From NCBI RefSeq assembly GCF_000686845.1, contig NZ_JMLS01000019.1:124001-188000 (forward strand): a stretch of 64,000 nucleotides of DNA. Direction: 5' to 3'. Shown here piece by piece: positions 9,156-16,994 of the stretch (position 1 is the stretch's first letter; each line of letters opens with the position of its first letter). This DNA is from Paenibacillus sp. UNC451MF (GTDB lineage Bacteria > Bacillota > Bacilli > Paenibacillales > NBRC-103111). Made by a program: the position numbers and the translations under genes. The notes beneath the pieces are model-generated. The model ran no database searches and was not told the origin of the DNA. It saw only the letters and a program-made list of their open reading frames with translations.

Positions 9156-10748
9156 CTAATTGCTGACTCTTGCGGAAGGCAGCGGTCTCGGTGCCGCTTC
9201 CGTTGCCGGAGCCTCTGCAGAAGGCACCACTCTTGGTGTATCTTCACTGCCTTTTGCTCCCGCCCTTACGGAAGGTGCTGGTCTTGGCGTATCATTCGAT
9301 GCTGTCGGTAGTGGGCTTACGGCTTCTGGCTGTCTTGAAGTACTATTCGTACCTGATTCTTGTGCCCCTTCGGTCGGTACCAGTCTAGGTTTATCACTTG
9401 AAGCCGCCGGTAATGGTCTTGCGGCCTCCGACTGTCTTGACGTACCCTTCGTACCTGCAACCCCCGCCCCCTCGCTCTGTGCCTGTTTGGGCTTATCATT
9501 CGAGGCCATCGGTTGTGGCTCTACGGAAGTCGATTGTTTAAGCATGTCATCCGACTGTGTCGGCTGTGCTCCAGACGAAGCCTCCTGTTTCGATGTGTCA
9601 TCCGATACTGTCGATTGCTGTTCTCCTAAAGCCGCCTGCTTCGACGCCTCATCCGTGGCCGTTGACTGCTGTTCTTCGGATGTGGACCCTGCCGGTGCTT
9701 TCCCTTCGGAGACGGTTGAACTAGCCCATTGTGTCGATGTTGAACTAACCTTAGGGCTCGTTAATGTACAGCCGCTTATGAAGACGATAGTCGCTATGCC
9801 AAGAAACGACCAACGGTATGAGTTTGATTTATATTGTTTGATCATTTTGATTCTCCTTTGCAATTGTGTTCTGCTTCCTGTAAGATTTACGTTTCCTATA
9901 ACTCGGACAGGCTGCGAGAAGCTTTCTAACAATTTTATAAGTGTGTATCCATAATCTTGACGCTGGTCAGCAGCGAGGCAGCTAAGCGCCAGCGCGTCAC
10001 TTGCGATCTCCTGATCCTCCCGCATTCGGCGATAAGCATACCAAAGAACCGGATTAAACCAATGAATAATCAACAAAACATGCATGAACCAATTCACTCC
10101 TATGTCATTGCGCTTGCTGTGCGCCAGTTCATGTAAGAACACATGCCTCAATTGATCGTTATTCAAGCTGCTTGAAATCTGTTGGGGCATGATCAACTGG
10201 GGCTTCACAAGACCAAAAAGGGTCGGAGTCGCCAAATGCCGGGATTCAACAAGAACGATGGGTTTATTGACTGACATTCTTGCTTTACATTCAGCAAAAA
10301 TCTCCAACACTCTTGCGTCCGTTATCGCAACTGTCCCTCTCTTTATCTTTTGGGCAAATTTCCTGTTAACCCAGATTGTATAGGTTCCCAATACGCATAC
10401 GCCAACCAGCCATAAAATAAATAAATTTCGGTAAATGAAGTGAGCAGCACTTTCCGATACAGCAACTCCTGTAGGAATAGCCTCGTGATTCAGTTGCGGA
10501 GCGGAATGAATCGAATTGGTATAACCGATCCAGTTATAAATACTGAGTTCACTCTCCGGCCCCCATGGCAGAATTAAGCGTAAAATCACCAAAAGCCACA
10601 TTAAGTAATGCCATCTTGGTTTCAAACGATTCCTTAGCACCAGCTTCATTACCAGAATGAGCAATACCAAAACACTCGCCATGGTAGAGACGGAGCAAAC
10701 CCAATAGAAGAGACTCACAAGGTGTTCTATTAATTGATTCACATTCAC
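9156..10748 (-). CDS. M56-family (BlaR1/MecR1-like) membrane metalloprotease with repetitive C-terminal tail
   Basis: 530 residues. Transmembrane segments lie at about 20-38, 47-62 and 105-125, then the zinc protease core with HELAH (206-210) and the downstream Glu in EDQEIASDA. A fourth hydrophobic segment (about 313-326) ends in ISGC with Cys327, a lipobox-like sequence. In BlaR1 a beta-lactam-binding transpeptidase domain follows; here there is none. Instead about 200 residues of Ser/Thr/Pro/Ala/Gln-rich imperfect repeats (units such as TSRQ, SDKP, PLPAAS) run to the end. The gene follows a BlaI-type repressor by 63 bases, so it probably senses an envelope signal and triggers cleavage of that repressor. 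The signal cannot be a beta-lactam bound in the usual way (inference). Confidence 0.8.
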   Translation of the reverse strand: MNVNQLIEHLVSLFYWVCSVSTMASVLVLLILVMKLVLRNRLKPRWHYLMWLLVILRLILPWGPESELSIYNWIGYTNSIHSAPQLNHEAIPTGVAVSESAAHFIYRNLFILWLVGVCVLGTYTIWVNRKFAQKIKRGTVAITDARVLEIFAECKARMSVNKPIVLVESRHLATPTLFGLVKPQLIMPQQISSSLNNDQLRHVFLHELAHSKRNDIGVNWFMHVLLIIHWFNPVLWYAYRRMREDQEIASDALALSCLAADQRQDYGYTLIKLLESFSQPVRVIGNVNLTGSRTQLQRRIKMIKQYKSNSYRWSFLGIATIVFISGCTLTSPKVSSTSTQWASSTVSEGKAPAGSTSEEQQSTATDEASKQAALGEQQSTVSDDTSKQEASSGAQPTQSDDMLKQSTSVEPQPMASNDKPKQAQSEGAGVAGTKGTSRQSEAARPLPAASSDKPRLVPTEGAQESGTNSTSRQPEAVSPLPTASNDTPRPAPSVRAGAKGSEDTPRVVPSAEAPATEAAPRPLPSARVSN

Positions 10749-10811
10749 CCTACCCTTTCCTTACACGAGTCTGTGAGATAATGGCCAGTGTAAAACAATA
10801 TCGCAAATCTT

Positions 10812-11186
10812 TCATTTCGACTTGTCATCAAGAATATTTTTCAATTCTTTTATCTCTTCTGGAGATAGCTTTTCCTCTTTTAAAAAGTTCACCAGCAGAG
10901 GCTTAAATGCTCCTCCATAAATTCTCTTCAGGAAGGATGCCGTTTCCGACCTTACACATTCGTCTTCGGAAACTAAAGGGAAATAGGCATATACCTTGCC
11001 TTCCTGCGAATAGGAAATGGCTTGTTTTTGCACTAATCTGTTTAAAAGTGTTCTTATTGTTTTCGGTTTCCAATCTGTTTGATCTTCCAACGCCTCAATC
11101 ACCTCATTCGCTGAACTAGGTGACTTAGACCAGAGGACTTTCATGACTTCCCATTCCGCGTCCGAAATTTGGGGAATATTATTCAT
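10812..11186 (-). CDS. BlaI/MecI-family transcriptional repressor
   Basis: 124 residues from ATG at 11186, chosen because AGGAGGT lies seven bases upstream; an upstream in-frame start at 11228 would lie within the operator. The N-terminal winged helix (ISDAEWEVMKVLW, then KTIRTLLNRLVQK) is the family's signature, followed by a dimerisation and cleavage region. It represses its own promoter and the M56 gene behind it until proteolysis. Two dyad operators overlap the promoter. The pairing with an M56 protein is the standard bla/mec arrangement, but no beta-lactamase gene is nearby. Confidence 0.88.
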   Translation of the reverse strand: MNNIPQISDAEWEVMKVLWSKSPSSANEVIEALEDQTDWKPKTIRTLLNRLVQKQAISYSQEGKVYAYFPLVSEDECVRSETASFLKRIYGGAFKPLLVNFLKEEKLSPEEIKELKNILDDKSK

Positions 11187-11209
11187 CCTTCTACCTCCTG
11201 ATATTAATT

Positions 11210-11250
11210 GATTACACATGTAATACAATATTGATATTACATGTGTAATC
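11210..11250 (-). promoter_or_regulatory. Double BlaI-type operator (two TTACA-N2-TGTAA dyads)
   Basis: Two dyads, ATTACACATGTAAT (11211-11224) and ATTACATGTGTAAT (11236-11249), are themselves arranged as a perfect 16-bp inverted repeat (11210-11225 and 11235-11250) around a 9-base spacer. The centres are 25 bp apart. The TACA-N2-TGTA core is that of BlaI/MecI operators. One dyad overlaps the promoter spacer; the other covers the start-site region. Confidence 0.85.
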
Positions 11251-11262
11251 TTGGATTGTCAA
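11234..11262 (-). promoter_or_regulatory. SigA-type promoter of the blaI-M56 operon
   Basis: On the minus strand TTGACA (11262-11257) is separated by 17 bases from TAATAT (11239-11234). It is a near-consensus promoter, with an operator dyad lying between the two boxes, so a bound repressor would block polymerase. Confidence 0.85.
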
Positions 11263-11279
11263 ATTCATATTTACATCAC

Positions 11280-11320
11280 AAAAAAGCCGCTCTCCACATT
11301 AATCACAGGGACCAGCGGCT
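11280..11320 (-). terminator. Terminator upstream of the blaI promoter
   Basis: AGCCGCT (11285-11291) pairs with AGCGGCT (11314-11320). Read on the minus strand it ends in U6, so it would stop transcripts arriving from the accessory region. Read on the plus strand it is followed only by TTGGCCTTTT. Confidence 0.6.
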
Positions 11321-11415
11321 TGGCCTTTTATGCACTTTTATGCAATTTGTATTTATCCAAGTAAATGAGCAGTCATTCTCCACTACTACAGTCTCATATC
11401 CTCCTCAGCACTCTA

Positions 11416-11443
11416 TTTTTCGCCGTCATTTATGGTATGGTTC
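11416..11443 (+). repeat. Distal copy of a 28-bp direct repeat (candidate attachment site)
   Basis: Identical over 28 bases to 19373-19400, in the same orientation. On the minus strand it reads GAACCATACCATAAATGA plus ten further bases, that is, the last codons and stop of rlmH without the rest of the gene. A 10-bp inverted repeat (TTTTCGCCGT at 11417-11426, ACGGCGAAAA at 11459-11468) spans its inner boundary. It is probably one end of an integrated element. Confidence 0.8.
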
Positions 11444-11589
11444 AGCTTAACGGGGCTAACGGCGAAAACAATGGCGGCCCTGAGGCCGCCAGACTTCGCT
11501 GTGCCTACTCACTTTGGCAGACTCATTCAATTAATACCGGTGCTGGCCAGCAATGCGTCGACGTTACGCAACAAGCGATTGTATTAAAA

Positions 11590-11990
11590 TCCCGTTTTCC
11601 TTAAAGTGTACTTTAGCCTTATGTTCTGCTCCGATCTCCGTTCTCCAGCATATCAAGCAGCAGACTGGAAAGCGGGGCTGGAACTTGTGCATTTTGCGAC
11701 GCCGACAGCAAGAGGCCGACATCTTTCTGCGGAATTTTGCTTGCGATATAGATGCTGAATTTTCGGCAATCATTTTGCCATAGCTTTGATAGCTGGGGGC
11801 GGTAAACAGTGTGCTCGTAAGCATATTGACCGCTGCGGTGGGATCAACCCCGCCGTGCTCAGCTATTCCTAGTGCTTCTTCCAGTAAGCGTATGGTTTCA
11901 ATACTTCTAGACAAAAGCAAATCACCTGTGTACCTCTCCCCTGATGCAAACTCGTTCTCGGCTAACCGTTCAAGGGCAGAGCAATAGCGA
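11590..11990 (-). pseudogene. C-terminal remnant of a beta-hydroxyacid dehydrogenase (NAD-binding_11 domain), frameshifted
   Basis: The minus strand encodes LLLSRSIETIRLLEEALG, then GVDPTAAVNML, then SYQSYGKMIAE. This is the helical C-terminal domain of 6-phosphogluconate dehydrogenase-like oxidoreductases. After about 11740 the frame shifts, and the other frame continues the family pattern (DVGLLLSASQNAQVPAPLSS, then LLLDML) before a stop. The N-terminal Rossmann domain with its glycine motif is missing, and the fragment abuts the end of the TetR gene. It is broken in at least two ways, so it is probably non-functional and marks decay or recombination at this end of the island. Confidence 0.65.
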
Positions 11991-11996
11991 AAGAAC

Positions 11997-12587
11997 CTAT
12001 CCCAGCAGTTCTTTGGCTCCTTTCATCACTAAGGGCAAGGACTGTTTAACGAATGATTCCGCACTTATTAGACACCCCTCTTTGTTCCAAGTGTAAGCCG
12101 CCCCATACATCCCCCAACTTAACATGATAGATGCTGTATTTATTAAAAATTGCTCGTTTGAATTCGATAGCATCTTGTCTTTGTCTATAAAGGAAAGAAG
12201 GATCGTTTGAATTTTTTCCTTTATTTGAATTTCGAATACAGGTACAAGTGATGTACTTCTTCTTTTGCATATTGTGTTTAGACTCTTGTGAAATTCGCAT
12301 ATCCCCAGAAAAATACTTTTGATTGTTTCTTCATTTAACACTTCATGACCGTTTATTCTAGGATTCATGATTGTCATAAATGATTCCATTAGTCTGACCT
12401 CAAGAATTTCGAACTTATCTACAAAGTGCGCATAAAAAGTCGCCCTGTTAACAGTAGCCCGCTCTGCAATATCCCTAACGGTTATCAATTCAAAGTCTTT
12501 TTCTTGAATTAATGAAGCAAAAGCGTCTTGAAGGAGTCTCCGTGTACGTATCACACGAGGATCAGCTTCACTTTTTTTTATTGTCAT
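11997..12587 (-). CDS. TetR/AcrR-family repressor, divergent from the MFS efflux gene
   Basis: 196 residues. The N-terminal helix-turn-helix (FELITVRDIAERATVNRATFY) is typical of TetR/AcrR proteins; the C-terminal ligand domain is of the small type. It is transcribed away from the MFS gene, with about 420 bases between. That gap holds two TGTTGT/ACAACA-type dyads, the likely operators. It should repress itself and the transporter until a ligand binds. The start is ATG with no strong RBS in the bases just upstream (ATTTTAACT). Confidence 0.85.
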   Translation of the reverse strand: MTIKKSEADPRVIRTRRLLQDAFASLIQEKDFELITVRDIAERATVNRATFYAHFVDKFEILEVRLMESFMTIMNPRINGHEVLNEETIKSIFLGICEFHKSLNTICKRRSTSLVPVFEIQIKEKIQTILLSFIDKDKMLSNSNEQFLINTASIMLSWGMYGAAYTWNKEGCLISAESFVKQSLPLVMKGAKELLG

Positions 12588-12627
12588 AGTTAAAATCTCC
12601 CCAGTAAAACGACATTATAGAAAGGGT

Positions 12628-12711
12628 GTTGTTAATACAACGGTTCATGGATATTGATGATTGCGTACCAATCGATTGTTATTATAACATAAAAAATACA
12701 ACAAGTGTTGT
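12628..12711. promoter_or_regulatory. Candidate TetR operators between tetR and the MFS gene
   Basis: GTTGT-TAAT-ACAAC lies at 12628-12641 and ACAACA-AG-TGTTGT at 12698-12711; a further half site (ATGTTGTA) follows near 12723. The shared TGTTGT element and placement between divergent genes indicate repressor binding sites. Confidence 0.6.
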
Positions 12712-12761
12712 TCAAACGACTAATGTTGTATTGAATAATACTAAACGCCATTTTTTACAAA

Positions 12762-12822
12762 AGGGGGAGAACACCATGTCGGTTTCATAACAGTCTCAAA
12801 CGAGGGAGCACCGACTTTTTTT
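12762..12822 (+). promoter_or_regulatory. Leader with 4-codon ORF and intrinsic terminator (possible attenuator) ahead of the MFS gene
   Basis: AGGGGGAG is followed six bases later by ATG and a four-codon frame (MSVS, stop at 12788-12790). The ORF's second codon lies in the left arm of a terminator: GTCGGT (12778-12783) pairs with ACCGAC (12810-12815), then U7. The MFS gene starts 187 bases further on. This could be translational attenuation or the stump of a deleted gene. Confidence 0.5.
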
Positions 12823-13008
12823 GTTATTATTCGAGAACGTCTGTCGGTTAGTAGCGATGTTCCCGAGATTAAGATTTCTCGGAAGGAATTGACCAAAACA
12901 TTTCGGCAGCCCCGCGCTACCTCCTTCAGCCGCTAACATAAAGGCGTGGCAGTTTCTCGTTATCGACTAAAATATAATTTTTTTTAAAACACATCAGGAG
13001 TGTGAATT

Positions 13009-14181
13009 ATGAAGAGCACCTGGAAAGTTTACGTTCTAGTCTTGATCACTTTTTTGGTAGGAACATCTAATTATGTCATCTCCGGGATTTTGGACCGGAT
13101 CGCAGAGGCATTAGGAACAAGCGTTGCGGCAGCAGGCCAGCTCATTACGGTCTATTCTCTGGCCTATGCGGTCGGCACGCCTATTCTAATGGCGTTAACG
13201 GCTAAAATGGACCGTCGTAAGCTCCTCCTTTATTCGCTGGGCTTCTTTATTGCTGCAAATCTGCTGACATTTATATTGTCCGGCTTTGGTTTCTTCATTG
13301 CGGCGAGAATCATTACGGCATTAGGCGCCGGGGTGGTTACTGTTAACGCACTCAGCATCGCCGCCAAAATCGCTCCGCCAGGCAAGCAGGCCAGCGCCAT
13401 CGCCAACGTCACCATGGGCTTAACCGCATCGCTCATCATCGGAGTCCCGCTCGGCAGAATGATAGCCTCGTCTTTTGGCTGGAAAGCTGTATTTCTGGCC
13501 ATCGCAATTGTCGGGGGCATGGCCATGTTTGTCATTGCTGCAGTTTTTCCACGTATTGAGGGCGACAAGCCTGTTCGTTTAATCAAGCAATTAGCTTTGT
13601 TAAAAAAACCTCAGGTTTTGGTTGCATTGGCGATTACTTTTTTCTGGTTAGGAGGATATTCTCTCGCTTATACCTACATCTCCCCATTTCTGCTAGAGGT
13701 GACTCATTTAAATGAATCATTGATTAGCACAGCCCTGCTCATGTTCGGCATTGCTAGCTTGATAGGGTCGAAAGTCGGCGGCTACAGCGCAGATAAACGT
13801 GGCATTCTATTCACGCTCGTTTCAGGGATGGTACTTCACGTCATTTCGTTGATTTTGCTATCCTTCGTCGGACAGTCGGTCATTGTCGTATTCGCCATTT
13901 TGATCCTCTGGTCTTTTGCCGCCTGGTCATCTGCTCCGGCACAGCAATTCAACCTGGTTACACTCGTTCCTGAATCCTCGGGCGTCATGCTGAGCTTGAA
14001 CAGTTCCATGATGCAGCTTGCCATGGCATTCGGCGCAGGAATCGGCGGGTTGATCGTTAACCATGTTTCTCTTGCATCCATTACTTGGTTCGGGATACTC
14101 GGCGTACTCATCGCCATCATTACCGCGTTTGTATTGTCCAGCATGTCATCACGGTATTCGGCGGTGCAGTCAGCGAATTAA
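13009..14181 (+). CDS. MFS transporter, DHA1 drug-efflux type (AraJ/YdhP-like)
   Basis: 390 residues with twelve predicted membrane spans, the usual size for DHA1 drug:H+ antiporters. The loop 2-3 motif ALTAKMDRRKLLLYSLGFF corresponds to the family's motif A, and helix 5 has the GVPLGRMIASSFGWKAVF motif C-like region. Members export drugs, sugars or purine analogues; the substrate here is unknown. RBS AGGAG lies upstream. It is divergent from a TetR repressor and preceded by a leader that contains a terminator, so expression is probably inducible. Confidence 0.87.
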   Translation: MKSTWKVYVLVLITFLVGTSNYVISGILDRIAEALGTSVAAAGQLITVYSLAYAVGTPILMALTAKMDRRKLLLYSLGFFIAANLLTFILSGFGFFIAARIITALGAGVVTVNALSIAAKIAPPGKQASAIANVTMGLTASLIIGVPLGRMIASSFGWKAVFLAIAIVGGMAMFVIAAVFPRIEGDKPVRLIKQLALLKKPQVLVALAITFFWLGGYSLAYTYISPFLLEVTHLNESLISTALLMFGIASLIGSKVGGYSADKRGILFTLVSGMVLHVISLILLSFVGQSVIVVFAILILWSFAAWSSAPAQQFNLVTLVPESSGVMLSLNSSMMQLAMAFGAGIGGLIVNHVSLASITWFGILGVLIAIITAFVLSSMSSRYSAVQSAN

Positions 14182-14785
14182 GGGTATAGTAAACATTGAA
14201 TATTTGATAAAGGACTCTGATCACTAAGTTGAGCAAACCGCAAACGAACTGCACCTCAATTGTTGGATCTCGTTCAAGTTTGATTCACTAATAAACTGAA
14301 GAGCGTAGAAAAGAAAATTCTTTTTAAGCAAAGGAAGTGCAGTGTCGCTTATGGATTGATTTGGTCTTCCTATGATGTCATTGTCTTTTACGGAAGAAAC
14401 GGATTTGTATCGGAGGCTACAATTTTAACATTTATTACTGCCTTATAAAACGAGAACTCTCCAGACATGGAGAGTTCTCGTTTTTATCCATGCGTTTGCG
14501 GGTGGTGTCAGCTACGGTGGTATTACCCCATTCTGTATGCCATTATAAGCGACAACCCGATTCCCGCGGCGCAAACATTTCTGCATTCTCAAAACAACAA
14601 TGGCATCATTTGTGGAATACCTATTATTTACGCTCCCTTTTGCAAATTTAGCATCGCAGCCTCAACCTTTAATTCGATTTCTGCTTTACCACTATTTGTG
14701 GTACGGCTCTCCATATCATCTATAGTGCGAAAATGGAGGCAGATATGCAAAGGCACCCTAATGGTTGCCCAAAGAGATGATTTTA
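14182..14785. other. Intergenic stretch in the island with no supported gene
   Basis: Besides the terminator at 14447-14485, the only coding hint is a minus-strand frame ending at 14628, with ATG at 14714 (28 residues, containing KAEIELKVEAAMLNLQKGA). It lacks an RBS and could be the tail of a lost gene. I see nothing else recognisable. Confidence 0.4.
14447..14485 (+). terminator. Strong terminator downstream of the MFS gene
   Basis: A perfect 16-bp stem from AAAACGAGAACTCTCC (14447-14462) to its complement (14469-14484), with a 6-base loop and U5. It carries A-runs and U-runs on both sides, so it can also act on minus-strand transcripts from the permease gene. Confidence 0.85.
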
Positions 14786-15979
14786 TTAGAGGTTATGCGC
14801 AATTTCAACCTCTTGTTTCTGTTCCGGTTGACGGGAATGTTTAAAGGCAGATGCAAGTAAGACCAAGAGGCCGCAGGCGCCGATCCAGATTAAGACGATC
14901 GTCGAATGGTTCATGCTCAGCCCTTGCCTAAAGAAGAACAACTCACGCAGCCCATCAACCAAGAAGCGCATCGGCAACCATGACAGTATCCAATCACGGT
15001 AAAACGGAGACAACAACTCAGGAGCGAAACTAAGGAGTGGCGCACCGAAAAATAGGAACAGTACAAAAATAACCATGCCTTTTAACCCAATCCAAGAGAA
15101 AACAGCAGCTATCATGAGGAAAAACGCTAAATAAGCAATGGCCAAAAATAAAGCCGTATCCATGAAATGAGAAATGTGTAAGCCCCAGCTCTCGGCGAAC
15201 CAAGTGAAGCTAAATCCAGCTATCAAAGCAATAACCGCTCCCCAAAAGACTTGGACGATATTCGCCCGAAGCCGTTCATTGCGATTCGCGGAATTTGATT
15301 TGTTTTTTACAAGCAAGAATATTACATTTGCGATTAGACTGGCCATCCACAAAGGTTGGAACATCAAAACCGGTGAATTCCCGTTCGCACTATGCGTACC
15401 GATTGCATTCGCATGGATGACTTCGCTAACGATAGGCGAAGCGAACGCGGCGGCTTGTTTCGTCGTAATCGCAGCGCCTTGCTGATCGAAAATCGCTAAC
15501 AGTTCGGCACGCATCTCCTCATTCATGCCTCTAATCGCTTGATCTAGCATTTGTTCAGCCATACTAGGTGCCGATGCATTCATGCCTTGGTTGATATAAA
15601 TCCGCACCCGGGATGAAGACGGATCCGGTGTCATCAGCGATGCTTGCTTCTCGCTAAAATCCTCGGGAATCACCAATGCTGCATAATATTCCTGGTTATC
15701 GAGTCCTGCTTTTACTTCTTCTTCGCTGCCAACTTCGATCCATTTCATCGCCGGCTCTCCATCCGAATTCGCAGAGGTTACCGACTGAATGTTAGACACA
15801 ACCGTATCGGCCATATTTACGTTTGAAGCCGTCAAGCCTTGATCCTCATTCACAATGGCAATTGGTAAGTGATGGGAAACAGGATTGATGCTAGGAATCA
15901 TGGCAAGGCTAAAGATGAAGATGACTGCAATAACGATAAGGGGTAATGCCACAATCAATCTGTTTTTAAATAAGCCCAT
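14786..15979 (-). CDS. YhgE/Pip-like ABC-2 family membrane protein (DUF3533-like)
   Basis: 397 residues. An N-terminal membrane helix (about 7-29, VALPLIVIAVIFIFSLAMIP) is followed by an extracytoplasmic domain with HHLPIAIVNEDQG, the hallmark of the YhgE/Pip N-terminus, then a C-terminal block of about six helices (205-385). These are ABC-2-type permease relatives that lack their own ATPase; some work in toxin or drug export. The gene follows the SnoaL-type gene by 41 bases in the same direction, so the two form one operon controlled by the divergent TetR. The permease fold is secure, the substrate unknown. Confidence 0.75.
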   Translation of the reverse strand: MGLFKNRLIVALPLIVIAVIFIFSLAMIPSINPVSHHLPIAIVNEDQGLTASNVNMADTVVSNIQSVTSANSDGEPAMKWIEVGSEEEVKAGLDNQEYYAALVIPEDFSEKQASLMTPDPSSSRVRIYINQGMNASAPSMAEQMLDQAIRGMNEEMRAELLAIFDQQGAAITTKQAAAFASPIVSEVIHANAIGTHSANGNSPVLMFQPLWMASLIANVIFLLVKNKSNSANRNERLRANIVQVFWGAVIALIAGFSFTWFAESWGLHISHFMDTALFLAIAYLAFFLMIAAVFSWIGLKGMVIFVLFLFFGAPLLSFAPELLSPFYRDWILSWLPMRFLVDGLRELFFFRQGLSMNHSTIVLIWIGACGLLVLLASAFKHSRQPEQKQEVEIAHNL

Positions 15980-16020
15980 ACGTTTTCCTCTGTCTTTCTT
16001 GCGATTCAGCTACACCAACC

Positions 16021-16800
16021 TCAAAATCTACTGTTCGAATTCTTTCTTTTTTCTGCCGGCAGTATGGCCTCGATGACGTCCCAATGTTCGGCGATCTTTC
16101 CATTCTCCACGCGGAACAAATCGTAGAAAGCGGTAGGCTGGCCATCGAAGGAACCTTCACTCGCCGTAAGCACAAAATCGCCTTGTCCGATTACCTGATG
16201 AACATGAGTATATTGAAATTCAATATTTTTCTCCTTCAGCGCCTGCAAAGCAGCATGAAGACCGGAAAGCCCGTCTGCAATATGCGGACTATGCTGAATG
16301 TAGTTATCGCCATCAAAGTAAGAGGCAAGCAGCTCAGGCTTCATCCCAAGCAAAATGTTCTCCACATAGCTTTTGACCAATACTTTGTTGGCATCCGTCT
16401 TGTAGATATCCTTAATCGTGACCGGTCCGTCGATCATCGTATGATTACTTGGCGTCTTGTCCGCCATTTCTTGCAAATTGTCCCAATGCTCGACGATGAA
16501 TCCATTCTCAAAACGGAAAATATCAAAGGCGATTTTAGGGCCGTGAAAATCATATACGGAATGAAGAGCCACATAATCTCCGTCGACTAAAGTACGCTTA
16601 ATGCTTACCTTTGTACCAACTTTCTTCAAATGATCAAGTGCACCAAGCATGGCTTCACGACCATCAAGTAAGGCCCGGTTGTGCTGAATGTATTTGTCCG
16701 GATGAACGTAAGCCGTAATCGCTTCGGGGTTGCCGCTCTCTAAACTTTCCAGCACAGCGGTTGCTTTAAGGACAAGCTCATTTTGATGGTTGAATGTCAT
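16021..16800 (-). CDS. Tandem SnoaL-like (NTF2-fold) protein
   Basis: 259 residues made of two related SnoaL-like domains. Domain 1 has YIQHNRALLDG and FDIFRFENGFIVEHWD; domain 2 has YIQHSPHIADG and YDLFRVENGKIAEHWD. The repeated His and HWD motifs line the pocket in polyketide cyclase-like NTF2 proteins, which act on small hydrophobic ligands as hydrolases or isomerases. Most members have one domain, so the internal duplication is notable. It is the first gene of the operon with the YhgE-like permease and is divergent from a TetR gene. RBS AAGGAGG lies upstream of the ATG. The function is unknown; handling of a toxic small molecule is a guess from context. Confidence 0.8.
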   Translation of the reverse strand: MTFNHQNELVLKATAVLESLESGNPEAITAYVHPDKYIQHNRALLDGREAMLGALDHLKKVGTKVSIKRTLVDGDYVALHSVYDFHGPKIAFDIFRFENGFIVEHWDNLQEMADKTPSNHTMIDGPVTIKDIYKTDANKVLVKSYVENILLGMKPELLASYFDGDNYIQHSPHIADGLSGLHAALQALKEKNIEFQYTHVHQVIGQGDFVLTASEGSFDGQPTAFYDLFRVENGKIAEHWDVIEAILPAEKRKNSNSRF

Positions 16801-16833
16801 TGTAAATATCCTCCTTAGAATTTATAGTCATTA

Positions 16834-16866
16834 GATAAATAATGAACATAATGTTGTTTATTTATC
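16834..16866. promoter_or_regulatory. 33-bp near-perfect palindrome, probable TetR operator
   Basis: Arms GATAAATAA (16834-16842) and TTATTTATC (16858-16866) enclose AACAT-A-ATGTT (16845-16855). Only two positions per arm break symmetry. It lies between the divergent SnoaL-like and TetR genes. Confidence 0.75.
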
Positions 16867-16994
16867 TTTCGCTCATTATAATAGAGACGAATACAACGCT
16901 CAATATTTAATATTTTTGTTTTTGCAGGATAAGATACAATTCATAGAACTTTGTCGCTTAACGGTCTAAATTAATTTGGGGAGGAACGAAAATC

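Noticed and set aside
9160-9954. 264-residue plus-strand open frame
   Set aside because: It is the reverse of the repetitive tail of the M56 gene. Its composition is set by those repeats and it has no RBS.
14467-14844. 125-residue plus-strand frame
   Set aside because: It starts inside a strong terminator and its end overlaps the permease gene on the other strand. The translation looks random.
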